From: Bos javanicus
Taxonomy: Eukaryota > Chordata > Mammalia > Artiodactyla > Bovidae
Length of the DNA: 64,000 nucleotides
Assembly (NCBI RefSeq): GCF_032452875.1
Contig: NC_083884.1
Coordinates: 20,105,501 to 20,169,500, forward strand
Direction: 5' to 3'
Shown here: positions 54,263-64,000 of the stretch, one piece after another
Layout of the letters: the number at the start of each line of letters is the position of its first letter
Numbering within the stretch: the first letter of the stretch is position 1
Notes under the pieces: model-generated
What the model saw: the letters and a program-made list of their open reading frames with translations, nothing else
What the model was told of the DNA's origin: nothing
Databases searched by the model: none
Program-made: the position numbers and the translations under genes

Positions 54263-56268
54263 ATGAAATATAGTCTTCAGTGTATCTAGATGGTAGCATT
54301 GATTACAGAGCAGGCAGTTATTTATGTAATTTTCTACCTAACCTCTGGCACCGTGAATGAACTCTTTCATATAATAAAGTTTTTATTATTCCTATCCTGC
54401 ATCTATATGCTTAGATGAGTACCTAGCACATAGTAAACATTCAGCAAATACGTCTTAAATGTTTTATCTTCCAAATTTTAATAGCTTATTTGGAGAGAAT
54501 ATTGTTTTCTTGATAATCAATGAAAAATTTCTAGTGGTATAATTTATCTAGACTTTCAGTTATTGATTTATTTTCTTCAGCATGTTATCAGTCATTTAGA
54601 AATACAGGGAAGGTACAGGAATAAATCTATAGGGTTGCAAAACTAGCTAAAGCTGAACTATTGGATGATAAAAACAGTATTCAAAATGAAACAGTAAAAA
54701 GGTTGGGGAGAGTCTTTTATCCTATGTGTGGTAAAACTCAATAGGAATAAATGAACTTAGCACTTAGATACAAAAACAAAAAACAACCCTCAACTATACA
54801 TTTTGGATTCAGAGTCGATCAAAAGCAAAAACTAACAAACCCAAACCCAACCCATTCGCAGAACACAAAACACTTCTAAGTTAATACCAGCTGAAAAAGC
54901 ACTGACAGAATGAAGAATATTTAACTTGCAGAAGATGATTCTTGTAGATATGGAAAGGGTGGGGAGAGAAAGGGTTTATAACATGTGACATATTTGAAGC
55001 CCTTTCTTTTAGAAGATAAGTTAAATTTATTTGATATAGTTTCAAAGGGACTAAGGGGAAAATTTGAAACAAAGTGTGGGAGCTTCAGGCTGAGAAATTG
55101 GATCTCAACTTGAGGAAGATGTTAGTAATACAAAATTTCCTAAAGTGAATTTGCCTGGCTTGTGAGACCCAGAGCTATGCTGACTGACGTGAATTGCCAT
55201 GTAACAGTCTGTTAAGGAGAATGACAAAGCTTTCTGCTTTGGTTAGGAATTTGACTAACTTGACTGTTAAGGTGCTTTCATTTAGGTTAAACCAAGTGGA
55301 CAAATTCTTTTTGTTTGTTGCACACAGTTGTATTTTGGTATTTTATTTCTGAGATAAAGTGACAAGTTGGTTGTAGTTAGTTGGGGTAAGGGCTTGTTAA
55401 TCATATTCTTTGTTCAACTTGATTTTTAAAATAAGGGGCTTCCCTATACTGCCCCTTACTTATCTTGGGATGAAAGTGTATCTGGTGCTGTCTGTTGGTA
55501 TCAGAGGAGGGAAGCTCTGTGGTTGCCTGTTTCAGGTTCTATGTTGGCATGGCTATTTATACACAAACATAATATTCTGGGAATGAGAATATATTCTGAT
55601 ATATTGACCAATGAATGAATTGATCAGATTCATTGGTCAAATGAATGAATAGAGGAATGAATGAATTCATGCCCCAGAATAAGCCAGGGGTTGAAAATGC
55701 TTCCAGCTCTGCCAGATTTTTGCACCTGTTTGGGAAGAAGAGTGATCTCCTGCGTGAAGGAGAAAGAACAGCCAGATCATCCAACTTGGGGAGACCCTTT
55801 TCCCCCTCAGGAATTAAAAAAAAAAAGAATATCCCACACTATGAAGATTAGTGTCTTCTGTGAAATAATCCTATTCCCTCTGTTTACCTAATTTTGATCT
55901 CTTTATCAATAGATACTGACTCTTTCCTTGATGCAGGTTGTATTACAAATCCTCCTTAATTAATTTGGAAATAAAAAGGTCCAGGTTTGCTATTATTGCT
56001 CATATCTTGTTATAGTACTATTAAACAGGCTAAGCTTATCAAATATATTTTAAATGTATATATATCTCCAGGGCTTTAGCTCCTTTTTCCTTTACCAGCT
56101 TATCCAAATGCCTTAAACATAGTAAGCAGTCAATAGACATCCATCGTTAAATCAGTCAGCAGAGCCAAATATCTCCAATTCACATAAAGTTCCTTAGTCA
56201 ACAAACTAAAGGTCCCAGCCATCATGGAGTACACAATTAAGTACTAAAAGAAGAGCAGGAAGAAAGAA
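54263..56268. other. 2.0 kb with no recognised young repeat or gene
   Basis: The part at about 54400-54460 (ACCTAGCACATAGTAAACATT) resembles the 3' end of a MIR. A-run at about 55808-55818. Overlapping short frames near 55557-55891 lack family features. Confidence 0.45.
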
Positions 56269-56492
56269 GAGGCTTCAGCTGTGGTTCAGAAGTAGAGTCT
56301 ACCTGCCAATGCAGGAGACACAAGAGATTCCAATTCGACCCCTGGGTCAGGAAAATCCCCTGGAGGAGGGCATGGCAACCGACTCCAGTGTTCTTGCCTG
56401 GAGAATTGTACAGAGGAGCCTGACGGGCTACAGTCCATAGCGTCGCCGAGTCAGACAAGACTGAAGTGACTAAGCAGGCACGCACACACAGA
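56269..56492 (+). mobile_element. Bov-tA-type SINE
   Basis: Plus copy with diverged head (GAGGCTTCAGCTGTGGTTCAG), B-box-like AATTCGACCCC, a small deletion in the body near 56408, and a GCACGCACACACAG tail. Confidence 0.92.
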
Positions 56493-56547
56493 AGGAAAGG
56501 AAAATAAAAAGCCACAATCACAGTACATAAACATATACTTTAGTAGA

Positions 56548-56653
56548 AAAGTGAAAGTGAAGTCACTCAGTCATGTCCGACTTTTAGCGACCCCATGGAC
56601 CATGGGATTTTCCAGGCAAGAGTACTGGAATGGGGTGCCATTGCCTTCTCCGT
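56548..56653 (-). mobile_element. Bov-A monomer fragment
   Basis: About 106 bases: GTGAAAGTGAAGTCACTCAG linker, then body to GCCATTGCCTTCTCC. It corresponds to the second half of a Bov-A2, minus strand, with about 20 bases missing after CCCCATGGACC. Confidence 0.9.
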
Positions 56654-57571
56654 TAACAACGGCTAGGCATATTATATTTACCTGGAGCTGGTATACTTGG
56701 TGACAGACTTAGTGCCCTCTGACACGGCGTGCTTGGCCAGCTCCCCAGGTAGCAGCAAGCGCACGGCGGTCTGTGTCTCCCTGGATGTGATAGTTGAGCA
56801 CTGTTGTAATGTGCCAGGCGCGATAAGTGTTATGAAAATAACTGGTTGAGTAGGAAAGGTAATCATGAGATAAGAATTGAGCTATGATGTTAAATAGGTA
56901 GTAAATTAAAAACATTTTAATGGAGGCCACTATGCTTTGATCTCATACAATATAATATTTTTAAGAGAAAAATAGTAACATGCATAACTTATTTGCACAT
57001 ATAAAATGGATCTGAGTTTGTTTTAACCTGAAATTTTATTTGTATAATATTACTTGGCAGTTCTTTTGCTTGGATGAGACTGAATTGCTGTCAACTGGGA
57101 GGTAATGATAGAGGGCTTTGCAACCAACTGGGAAGAATATAATAAATGAAAATATTATATACATTAGTCAATAATATTTAGTTGGAAAAGGGTGGAAAAA
57201 TTGTGCCAACAGATTTTGAGGAGTTTAATAAATTGTTACTGTAAATACCGTTTATGAGAAACCAATAATAACAGTGAACTTTAGTTACCCTTGTAACTAC
57301 AAAATGAGATTCTACTTGAAAAAGATGCATAATGTATAGAATCAAAATTAAAGATTTAGAAAATAGTAATGAGTAAATAGACATAACAACTTAGAAATCG
57401 CATATATTAAATGGATTTTTTCAGATTACATGTTAAAAGTAAACAATAGAAGAGAGTTGCTCAGATATATCCTCATTCATAACTAGATAAAAATGAACTT
57501 GTTATCCATTTTGTTTTAGAATAACCATTAAAATTGAAACCTGTAAAATATCATGTATGAAATGAGATGCC
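56654..57571. other. Unique sequence, no gene seen
   Basis: AT-rich. A few CpG around 56720-56825. No repeat or coding signal recognised. Confidence 0.5.
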
Positions 57572-57574
57572 AGT

Positions 57575-57770
57575 CCAGGTTCAATGCACGATACTGGATG
57601 CTTGGGGCTAGAGCACTGGGATGATCCAGAGGGATGGTATGGGGAGGGAGGAGGGAGGAGGGTTCAGGATGGGGAACACATGTATACCTGTGGCGGATTC
57701 ATTTTGATATTTGGCAAAACTAATACAATTATGTAAAGTTTAAAAATAAAATTAAAAAAAATTGAGAACA
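57575..57770 (+). mobile_element. Ruminant L1 3' UTR fragment
   Basis: About 195 bases of L1 3' UTR with the GGTATGGGGAGGGAGG stretch (57635-57650) and an A-rich tail at about 57740-57768. Very similar in extent and sequence to 7383-7582. Confidence 0.88.
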
Positions 57771-58785
57771 AGAGACAGTTGGAAAAAGCAGCATGGTAGA
57801 AGGAATTATAGTGATCTTTGATCAAAAGATATGAATTTGTCTTATCTCTGACAAGTGATCTCTCATATTTGTGGCTATATCATTGAAATAGTTGGGCCAA
57901 ATGCCCAGTAAAATCACTTCTAATTCTAGAATTACAAGAGTCTAAAAATTCTTCTGGATTATTTCAAGTAATACAAATAATTACCTGGGCTTAGAGATCT
58001 GAGTTGATGGCATTTAAAATCATGTCATTTTCATCATAAACCCCCAAAATAAATATTCCTTTTAGGGGACTCCTTCTGGCAATCTGAAGTTTTTCTATTT
58101 CTGGTACCAATCTATTCTGTCATTGTATTGGAAGCAATAATTATAGAGGATTAAATGGGCATAAAGCTATATGGTTGGTCTTGATGTAAAACATACTTGT
58201 AAAAATCTTTTTTCTTAACTAGGTAGCAGAGAAAATTACGTTTAGTTATAGCGCCTTCCATACCAGGGATACAACAATAAATTAGTGGGATACAAAGAAT
58301 GAAAATCACTTATATAAAGACTTTAAATAGTTTTGGATCATCATTAATTATCTTACCTTCAAGACTCAAGCTCAGGAGATGCCACTTTCAAGACACCAGT
58401 ATGAAGAGCTCTATGGATGGATACCAGTGAAACAAGCAAAACTAGTGCAAATTACAAAAAAATAACCCAACCATGAACGTTTCAGAAAATAGTCCTGAGG
58501 GCGCACAGGAAAACAGGAGAGAAGGAAACAGTCAGTAAAATCTAAAATCGCAGTAAGATAAGTGAGCCTCAATCCACTTCCTCTTTCTCTTGTATTCTAG
58601 CCCAGATACACACAGGTTTCACCCTAGGTAGGTGTGGCCATGAAGAGGAGGGCCTCTCTTCCGTCAATTGTCAAGCAAAGCTCACTTTATCCCATTGATA
58701 GGGAAAGTTACCAGTATCTCTCATTTCCTCCCATTTCAAGTTGAAGAGGCTAAATTCCTGATGAGTATGGATGACAGGTTAGGGG
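57771..58785. other. Unique sequence, no gene seen
   Basis: No gene or repeat recognised. Confidence 0.5.
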
Positions 58786-58797
58786 CTACCTTCCTCT

Positions 58798-59071
58798 GCT
58801 GCTACTGCTGCTGCTAAGTCGCTTCAGTCGTGTCCGACTCTGTGCGACCCCATGGATGGCAGCCCACCAGGCTCCCCCGTCCCTGGGATTCTCCAGGCAA
58901 GAACACTTTAGGGGATTGCCATTTCCTTTTCCAGTGCATGAAAGTGAAAAGTGAAAGTGAAGTCGCTCAGTCGTGTCCCACTCTTCGCGACCCCATGGAC
59001 TGCAGCCTACCAGGCTCCTCTGTCCACGGGATTTTCCAGGCAAGAGTACTGGAGTGGGGTGCCATTGCCTT
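58798..59071 (-). mobile_element. Bov-A2 dimeric SINE, well preserved
   Basis: Two monomers joined by GCATGAAAGTGAAAAGTG linker at about 58937-58954, (GCT)n tail on the left. A perfect 12-bp duplication CTACCTTCCTCT (58786-58797 and 59072-59083) flanks it. A small ACTTTAGGGGATTG variant is seen in the first monomer. Confidence 0.95.
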
Positions 59072-59083
59072 CTACCTTCCTCT

Positions 59084-59599
59084 ACCTTGCTTCAATTCAC
59101 AGGATGAAGTGCCTCTACCCCATGCAGGGGAGGTTGAGACTACTCGGACCAAGATTGCCCTCCCTCCAGCCCACTTTAGGCCTGAAGTTCCATGATGGTA
59201 GTGAAGCAAGCTGAGAAGACCAGAGGCTACTGCCATGCCCGGTGCCCAGAATAGTGGTTTAGAGAGTTTGTCCAGAGGGAGAGGAAGTCTATAGGAAAAG
59301 AAAATTCTTCAGCTATTCCCAAAGGAACTGATTTTTTTTTTTTTTCATTAGAAACAGAATATGGAGAAATTCAAGGCTAAATGGCCCTGTGAAAATAATA
59401 ATTCCTCTTAATTAAAAACAAAACTTAAAACTGTAGGTGAGTTAGTTCAACAGAGAACTAGGCAAAGAAACACCTAAGAAGAACCCTCCTAGAATCAGAA
59501 AAGAGCTCAAAGACCTGCCTCAAAAAATCACTTTCATAGGAGCCCAAATTTAATTGGATTATACTGTTGAGCAATGTATTCTCAGTCTTGAGGACATTG
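59084..59599. other. Unique sequence, no gene seen
   Basis: No gene recognised; T-run at about 59332-59345. The right part may already belong to the ancient L1-like piece that follows. Confidence 0.45.
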
Positions 59600-60345
59600 C
59601 CCCCCAAAATAGAGTTGATAATTAGAAAAGAGTGGATAATTAGAAAAGTCCAGTGGATAGAGGCTAACACCAAATGAAACAAACAGCGAACCCGAGAGAC
59701 GATGGAGAGAGACAAAAGAGAACTGTTAAAACCATTGTTATTTCAGAGTGACTATACCCCATCCAAGGCTGCACCCAAGGAGTGATATAAAAGTATAAAA
59801 AGGCTTCACTGAGTCACACCAAATCACCAAAATATAAACAACAATTAAAACAGACTTTTGGGAGATCCAGAGTTCCTATAATATATTATTTTAAATGTCC
59901 AGTTTTCAGCAAAAATTGAGACTAACAAGGAAACAGGAAAATGTGACTAATGTGAAAAAAATTAATAAAAAAAGCAGGAAACAGAAATTGCCTGTGAAAG
60001 GGATTGATGTCTTATTTAACAAAGACTTCAAAGTAGCCATTATAAATATATTTTAAAATAAAAGGAAACCATGCTTGAAGAAGTAAAGGGAGATATGAAG
60101 ACAGTTTCTCATAAAGTAGACAATACTATTAAAAGGATAAAAAATATAAAATGTGAACCAAACAAATTCTAGAGTTGAAAAACATACATAAAGTGAGAAA
60201 TTTAATAGAAAAGCTGACTATTCTTTTCTTATCCTAGTAGACTTATCCTAGTAGAAGAAAGAATCTTAGCTTTATCATAGATTGATCAGGATGATGCATT
60301 CCAAAGAAAGAAAGAAATGAAGAAAAAGAGAACATACTTAAGATG
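59600..60345 (+). mobile_element. Ancient L1/HAL1-like ORF1-region fragment
   Basis: Segments in the order of old mammalian L1 ORF1-type sequence: GCAGGAAACAGAAATTGCC (59974-59992), ACAAAGACTTCAAAGTAGCC (60020-60039), TAAAAGGAAACCATGC (60059-60074), AGACAATACTATTAAAAGG and ACAAATTCTAGAGTTGAAAA (60162-60181), then GAAGAAAGAATCTTAGC. Many stops and indels; no open frame. Whether it is L1M or HAL1 I cannot decide. Confidence 0.6.
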
Positions 60346-60687
60346 AAATGGACACGTTTCTAGAAAGACACAAACTATCAAAATGATTCATACTGTCCAG
60401 CTTTACAGTAGTAAATACTGAATTATGAATTAGCAGCTATCATTTTTTGTGGGGATATCCTATTTCTTATATTCATTATAGAATGATGGAGCTGCTGTTT
60501 CCACCAAATGAAGTAAACTTGTTTACCTCCTAGTTTTTCCCCACCAATTATTTCTGTTCTCTTTAAATAAGAATGAAAGAGAAAAAAAGTTTGTTAGATT
60601 TTTAAGTTAATAGTTAATTTTGAGAAGAAATTTGTAAAGAGTATTCATTACGGTATTTCTGCTTTGATATGCTTGATATTTTTGTTG

Positions 60688-63005
60688 TTGTCGTTCAGTT
60701 GCTTAGTCATGTCTGACTCTTTTTGTGAGGCCGTGACTGCAGCACACAGTTCGATGTCCTTCACTGTCTCCCGGAGTTTGCTTAAATTCGTGTCCATTGA
60801 GTCAGTGATGCTATCTAACTATCTCATACTCTGCTGCCCTCTTCTTCTGTCTTCAATCTTTCCCAGCATCAGGGTCTTTTCCAGTAAGTCAGCTCTTCAC
60901 ATCAGGTGAAGACTTCCCTGGTGGCTCAGATGGTAAAGCGTCTGTCTACAATGCGGGAGACCCGGGTTTGATCCCTGGGTCGGGAAGATCCCCTGGAGAA
61001 GGAAATGGCAACCCACTCCAGTATTCTTGCCTGGAAAATCCCATGGATGAAGGAGCCTGGTAGGCTACAGTCCATGGGGTCTCAAAGAATCGGACACAGC
61101 TGAGCAACTTCACTTTCACATCAGGTGGCCAAATGATTGGAGCTTCAGCACCAGTCCTTTCAATGAGTACTCAAGGTTTATTTCCTTTAGGATTGACTGG
61201 TTTGATCTCCTTGCAGTCCAGGGGACTCTCAAGAGTCTTCTCCAGCACTACACTTCGAAAGCATCAATTCTTATGTGCTCAGCCTTCTTTATGGTCCAAC
61301 TCTTCACATTTGATACGACTACTAGAAAAACCATAGCTTTGACTATACGCACATTTGTTGGCAAATATAATGTCTTTGATTTTTAATAAACTATCTAGGT
61401 TCGTTACAGCTTTCCTTCTAAGGAGCAAACATCTTTTAATTTAATGGCTGCAGTCACTGTTGGCAGTGATTTTGGAGCCCAAGAAAATAAAATCTGCCAC
61501 TGTTTCCATTGTTTCCTCATCTATTTGCCATGAAGTGATGGGACTGGATGCCATGATCTTAATTTTTTTGAATGTTTCATTTTAAGCCAGGTTTCTTACC
61601 CTTCTGTTTCACCCTCATCAAGAAGCTCTTTAGCTCGTCGTCACTTCCTGCCATTAGAGTGGTGACATCTGCACAGCTGAGGTTATTAATATTTCTCACA
61701 TAAGTATTGATTCTGGTTACAGCCTGTGATTCACCAATCCAGCATTTCACATGACATATTCTTCATAAAAGTTAAATAAATGGTGACAATATATAGCCTT
61801 GTCATACTCCTTTCCCAATTTGGAACCAGTCAGTTGTTCCATGTAAGGTTCTAACTGTTACTTCTTGACCTGCCTACAGGTTACTCAGGAGACAGGTAAG
61901 GTGGTTTGGTATTCTCTCTTTAAAAATTTTCCACAGTTTGTTGTGATGCACACAATCAAAGGCTTTCACGTAGTCAATGAAGCAGAAGTAGATGTTTTTC
62001 TAGAACTTTCTTGCTTTTTTGATGATACAACAAATTCTGGCAATTTGATCTCTGATTCTTCTGCTGCTTCTAATCCCTGCTTGTACATCTGGAAGTTCTC
62101 AGTTCACATACTGCTGAAGCCTTGCTGGGAGGATTTTTGAGAATAACCTTACTAGCACATGTAATGACTACAATTCTGTAGTAGTTTGAACATTTTTTTT
62201 GGCATTGCCTTCTTTGGGATTGGAGTGAAATCTATCCTTTTCCAGTCCTGAGGCAGCTGCTGAGTTTTCCAAATTTGCTGACATATTGAGTGTAGCACTT
62301 TAACAACATCATCTTTTAGGATTTTAAATATCTAAACTGGAATTCCATCACCTCCACTAGCTTTGTTTGTAGTGATGCTTCCTTAGGCTTACATGATTTC
62401 ACAGTCCAGGATATCTGGCTCCAGGTGAGTGTCCACACCACTGTGGTTATCTGGGTCATTAAGACCTGTTTTGTATAGTTGTTCTGTGTATTTTTGCCAC
62501 CTCTTCTTAGTCTCTTCTGCCTCTGTTAAGTCCTTACCATTATTGTCTTTATCATGGCCATCCTTGCATGAAATGTTCCCTTGATCTCTCCAGTATTTTT
62601 GAAGAGATCTCTGTCCATATGTCTTCAGGCACTCTGTTTGCCAGAGCTAATCCCTTGAATCTATTTGTCATCTCCACTGTATGATAATAAGGGATTTGAT
62701 TTAGGTCATACCTGAATGGCCTGGTGGTTTTTTCTACTTTCTTCAATTTGAACCTGAATTTTTCAATAAAGATCTGATGATCTGAGCACAGTCAGCTTTA
62801 AGTCGTTGTTTTTGTTTTTTTTTTTTTTTTTTTGCTGACCATATACAGCTATCCATCTTTGACTGCAAAGAACAATTGATTTGATTTAAGTATTGACCAT
62901 CTGGTGATGTCCATGTTTGAGTGGTCCCTTGTGTTGTTGGAAGAGGGTATTTGCTATGAACAGTGTGTTTTCTTGACAAAATTCTATTAGCTTTGGCCCT
63001 GCTTC
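60688..63005 (-). mobile_element. BovB LINE, long old copy with internal deletion and SINE insertion
   Basis: Minus-strand BovB whose 3' end is at about 60688 and whose 5' limit is at about 63005, reaching upstream of the RT region into the end of the endonuclease part (62620-63005). About 300 bases are missing near 62620, between GAAGAGATCTCTG and TCAGGCACTCTG. A SINE sits at 60909-61114. The catalytic YADD has decayed to CADV (about 61667-61678). A run of 19 T (62815-62833) interrupts the upstream part. No usable frame. Confidence 0.92.
60909..61114 (+). mobile_element. Bov-tA SINE inserted in BovB
   Basis: Full-length plus copy, one of the best preserved here: head GACTTCCCTGGTGGCTCAGA with A box TGGCTCAGATGG and B-box-like GGTTTGATCCC. 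It is flanked by a perfect 13-bp duplication of BovB sequence, TTCACATCAGGTG (60896-60908 and 61115-61127). Confidence 0.96.
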
Positions 63006-64000
63006 AGAGGTGGCAAGAATACATAGAACTACACAAAAAAGATCTTCATGACCCAGATAATCACGATGGTATGACCACTCACCTAGAGCCAGACATCCTG
63101 GAATGTGAAGTCAAGTCGCCTTAGGAAGCATCACTGTGAACAAAGCTAGTAGAGGTGATGGAATTCCAGTTGAGCTATTTCAAATTCTAAAAGATGATGC
63201 TGTTAACGTGCCACACCCAACATGCCAGAAAATCTGGAAAACTCAGCAGTGGCCACAGGACTGGAAAAGGTCAATTTTCATTCCAATCCCAAAGAAAGGC
63301 AATGCCAAAGAATGCTCAAACTACTGCACAATTGCACTCATCTCACACACTAGTAAAGTAATGTTCAAAATTCTCCAATAAGGCTTCAACAGTAGGTGAA
63401 CACAGAAATTCCAGATGTTCAAGCTGGATTTAGAAAAGGCAGAGGAACCAGAGATCAAATTGCCAATATCTGCTGGATCATCAAAAAAGCAAGAGAGTTC
63501 CAGAAAAACATCTATTTCTGTTTTTTTGATTATGCCAAAGCCTTTGATTGTGTGGATCACAATAAACTGTGGAAAATTCTTCAAGAGATGGGAATACCAG
63601 ACCACCTGACCTGCCTCTTGAGAAACCTATATGCAGGTCAGGAAGCAACAGCTAGAACTGGACATGGAACAACAGACCGGTTCCAAATAGGAAAAGGAGT
63701 ACATCAAGGCTGTATTATTGTCACCCTGCTTATTTAACTTATATGCAGAGTACATCATGAGAAATGCTGGGCTGGAAGAAGCACAAGCTAGAATCAAGAC
63801 TGACAGGAAAAATATGAATTAACCTCAGATATGCAGACGACACCACCCTTATAGCAGAAAGCGAAGAACTGAAGAGCCTCTTGCTGAAAGTGAAAGAGGA
63901 GAGTAAAAAGTTGGCTTAAAGCTCAACATTCAGAAAGCTAAGACCATGGCATCTAGTCTCATCACTTCATGGGAAGTAGATGGGAAAACAGTGGAAACAG
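63006..64000 (+). mobile_element. BovB LINE, plus strand, continues past the window
   Basis: Begins GAGGTGGCAAGAATACATAG directly at the 5' limit of the preceding minus-strand copy, so the two are head to head. It covers the RT region up to the KLNIQK segment and beyond; YADD is at 63830-63841. The 3' end is outside the window. Confidence 0.94.
63136..63941 (+). pseudogene. Broken BovB reverse-transcriptase ORF, partial
   Basis: Open pieces at 63136-63381 (RT fingers region, GIPVELFQILKDDAV) and 63396-63737 (motif A as FDYAKAFD at residues 44-51 of that piece, then GIPDHLTCLLRNLYAG and the GKGVHQGC block). A TAA at 63379-63381, a one-base insertion near 63713 and another shift near 63817 separate them from the YADD motif at 63830-63841. 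Non-functional. Confidence 0.88.

Noticed and set aside
60909..60980. A tRNA gene at a SINE head
   Set aside because: It has A- and B-box-like words but no cloverleaf; it is the tRNA-derived head of Bov-tA.
62552..62979. Minus-strand lysine-rich frames as a small gene
   Set aside because: They are BovB upstream sequence and the T19 run read on the minus strand.
1..64000. Bacterial-type operons, riboswitches, terminators or attachment sites
   Set aside because: The repeat content shows mammalian nuclear DNA; short matches to such signals would be meaningless here.
60688..64000. One twin-primed BovB with an inverted 5' part
   Set aside because: Twin priming inverts one part without duplicating it, but both arms here contain the RT region.

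Overview
The window looks like nuclear DNA of a ruminant, most likely a bovid such as cattle, sheep, goat or buffalo. The evidence is its repeat content: at least 13 pieces of the RTE-type LINE BovB, about 30 SINEs of the Bov-tA / Bov-A / Bov-A2 group (tRNA-derived head, or Bov-A body built from the BovB 3' end), and ruminant-type L1 3' UTR fragments. The species and the locus cannot be read from the sequence. I found no exon, RNA gene or promoter that I can defend. All the longer open frames are either remnants of BovB reverse transcriptase, accidental frames inside SINEs and L1 tails, or frames made by a microsatellite-rich tandem repeat. The window is best described as intergenic or intronic DNA.

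Layout. 0-10 kb is the densest in BovB: a plus copy (1741-3653) and a minus copy (4333-6297) lie tail to tail, the minus one split by a young-looking L1 tail, and a third copy at 8838-9869 still holds a 332-codon open frame with the YADD reverse-transcriptase motif. 10-20 kb holds an L1 tail invaded by a microsatellite (10010-10265), a MIR, a small CpG-rich patch (12335-12722), a composite tandem SINE (15285-15594) and a three-unit tandem repeat separated by (GT)n tracts (18869-19190). 20-30 kb is a set of nested insertions into ancient L1 and L1 tails. 31.2-36.0 kb and 37.5-40.0 kb are poor in recognisable young repeats and contain the best candidates for conserved non-coding DNA. 40-48.5 kb is SINE-rich, with a chimeric SINE (40049-40292) and a head-to-head SINE pair (46948-47374). 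48.5-60 kb is mostly unique or ancient sequence with scattered SINEs, one BovB carrying a scrambled palindromic patch (52855-52925) and an ancient L1/HAL1-like piece. 60.7-64 kb is two BovB copies joined head to head at about 63005.

No set of genes works together here. What interacts is the mobile elements: BovB and L1 machinery explains the truncated copies, the target-site duplications of 8 to 13 bp around many SINEs, and the order of nested insertions. I did not find a convincing new biological system. The more interesting points are structural: inverted BovB and SINE pairs, composite or chimeric SINEs bounded by one target duplication, and the patterned tandem repeat. Repeat boundaries were placed by eye against remembered family structure and are good to roughly 5-20 bp unless a target duplication fixes them.
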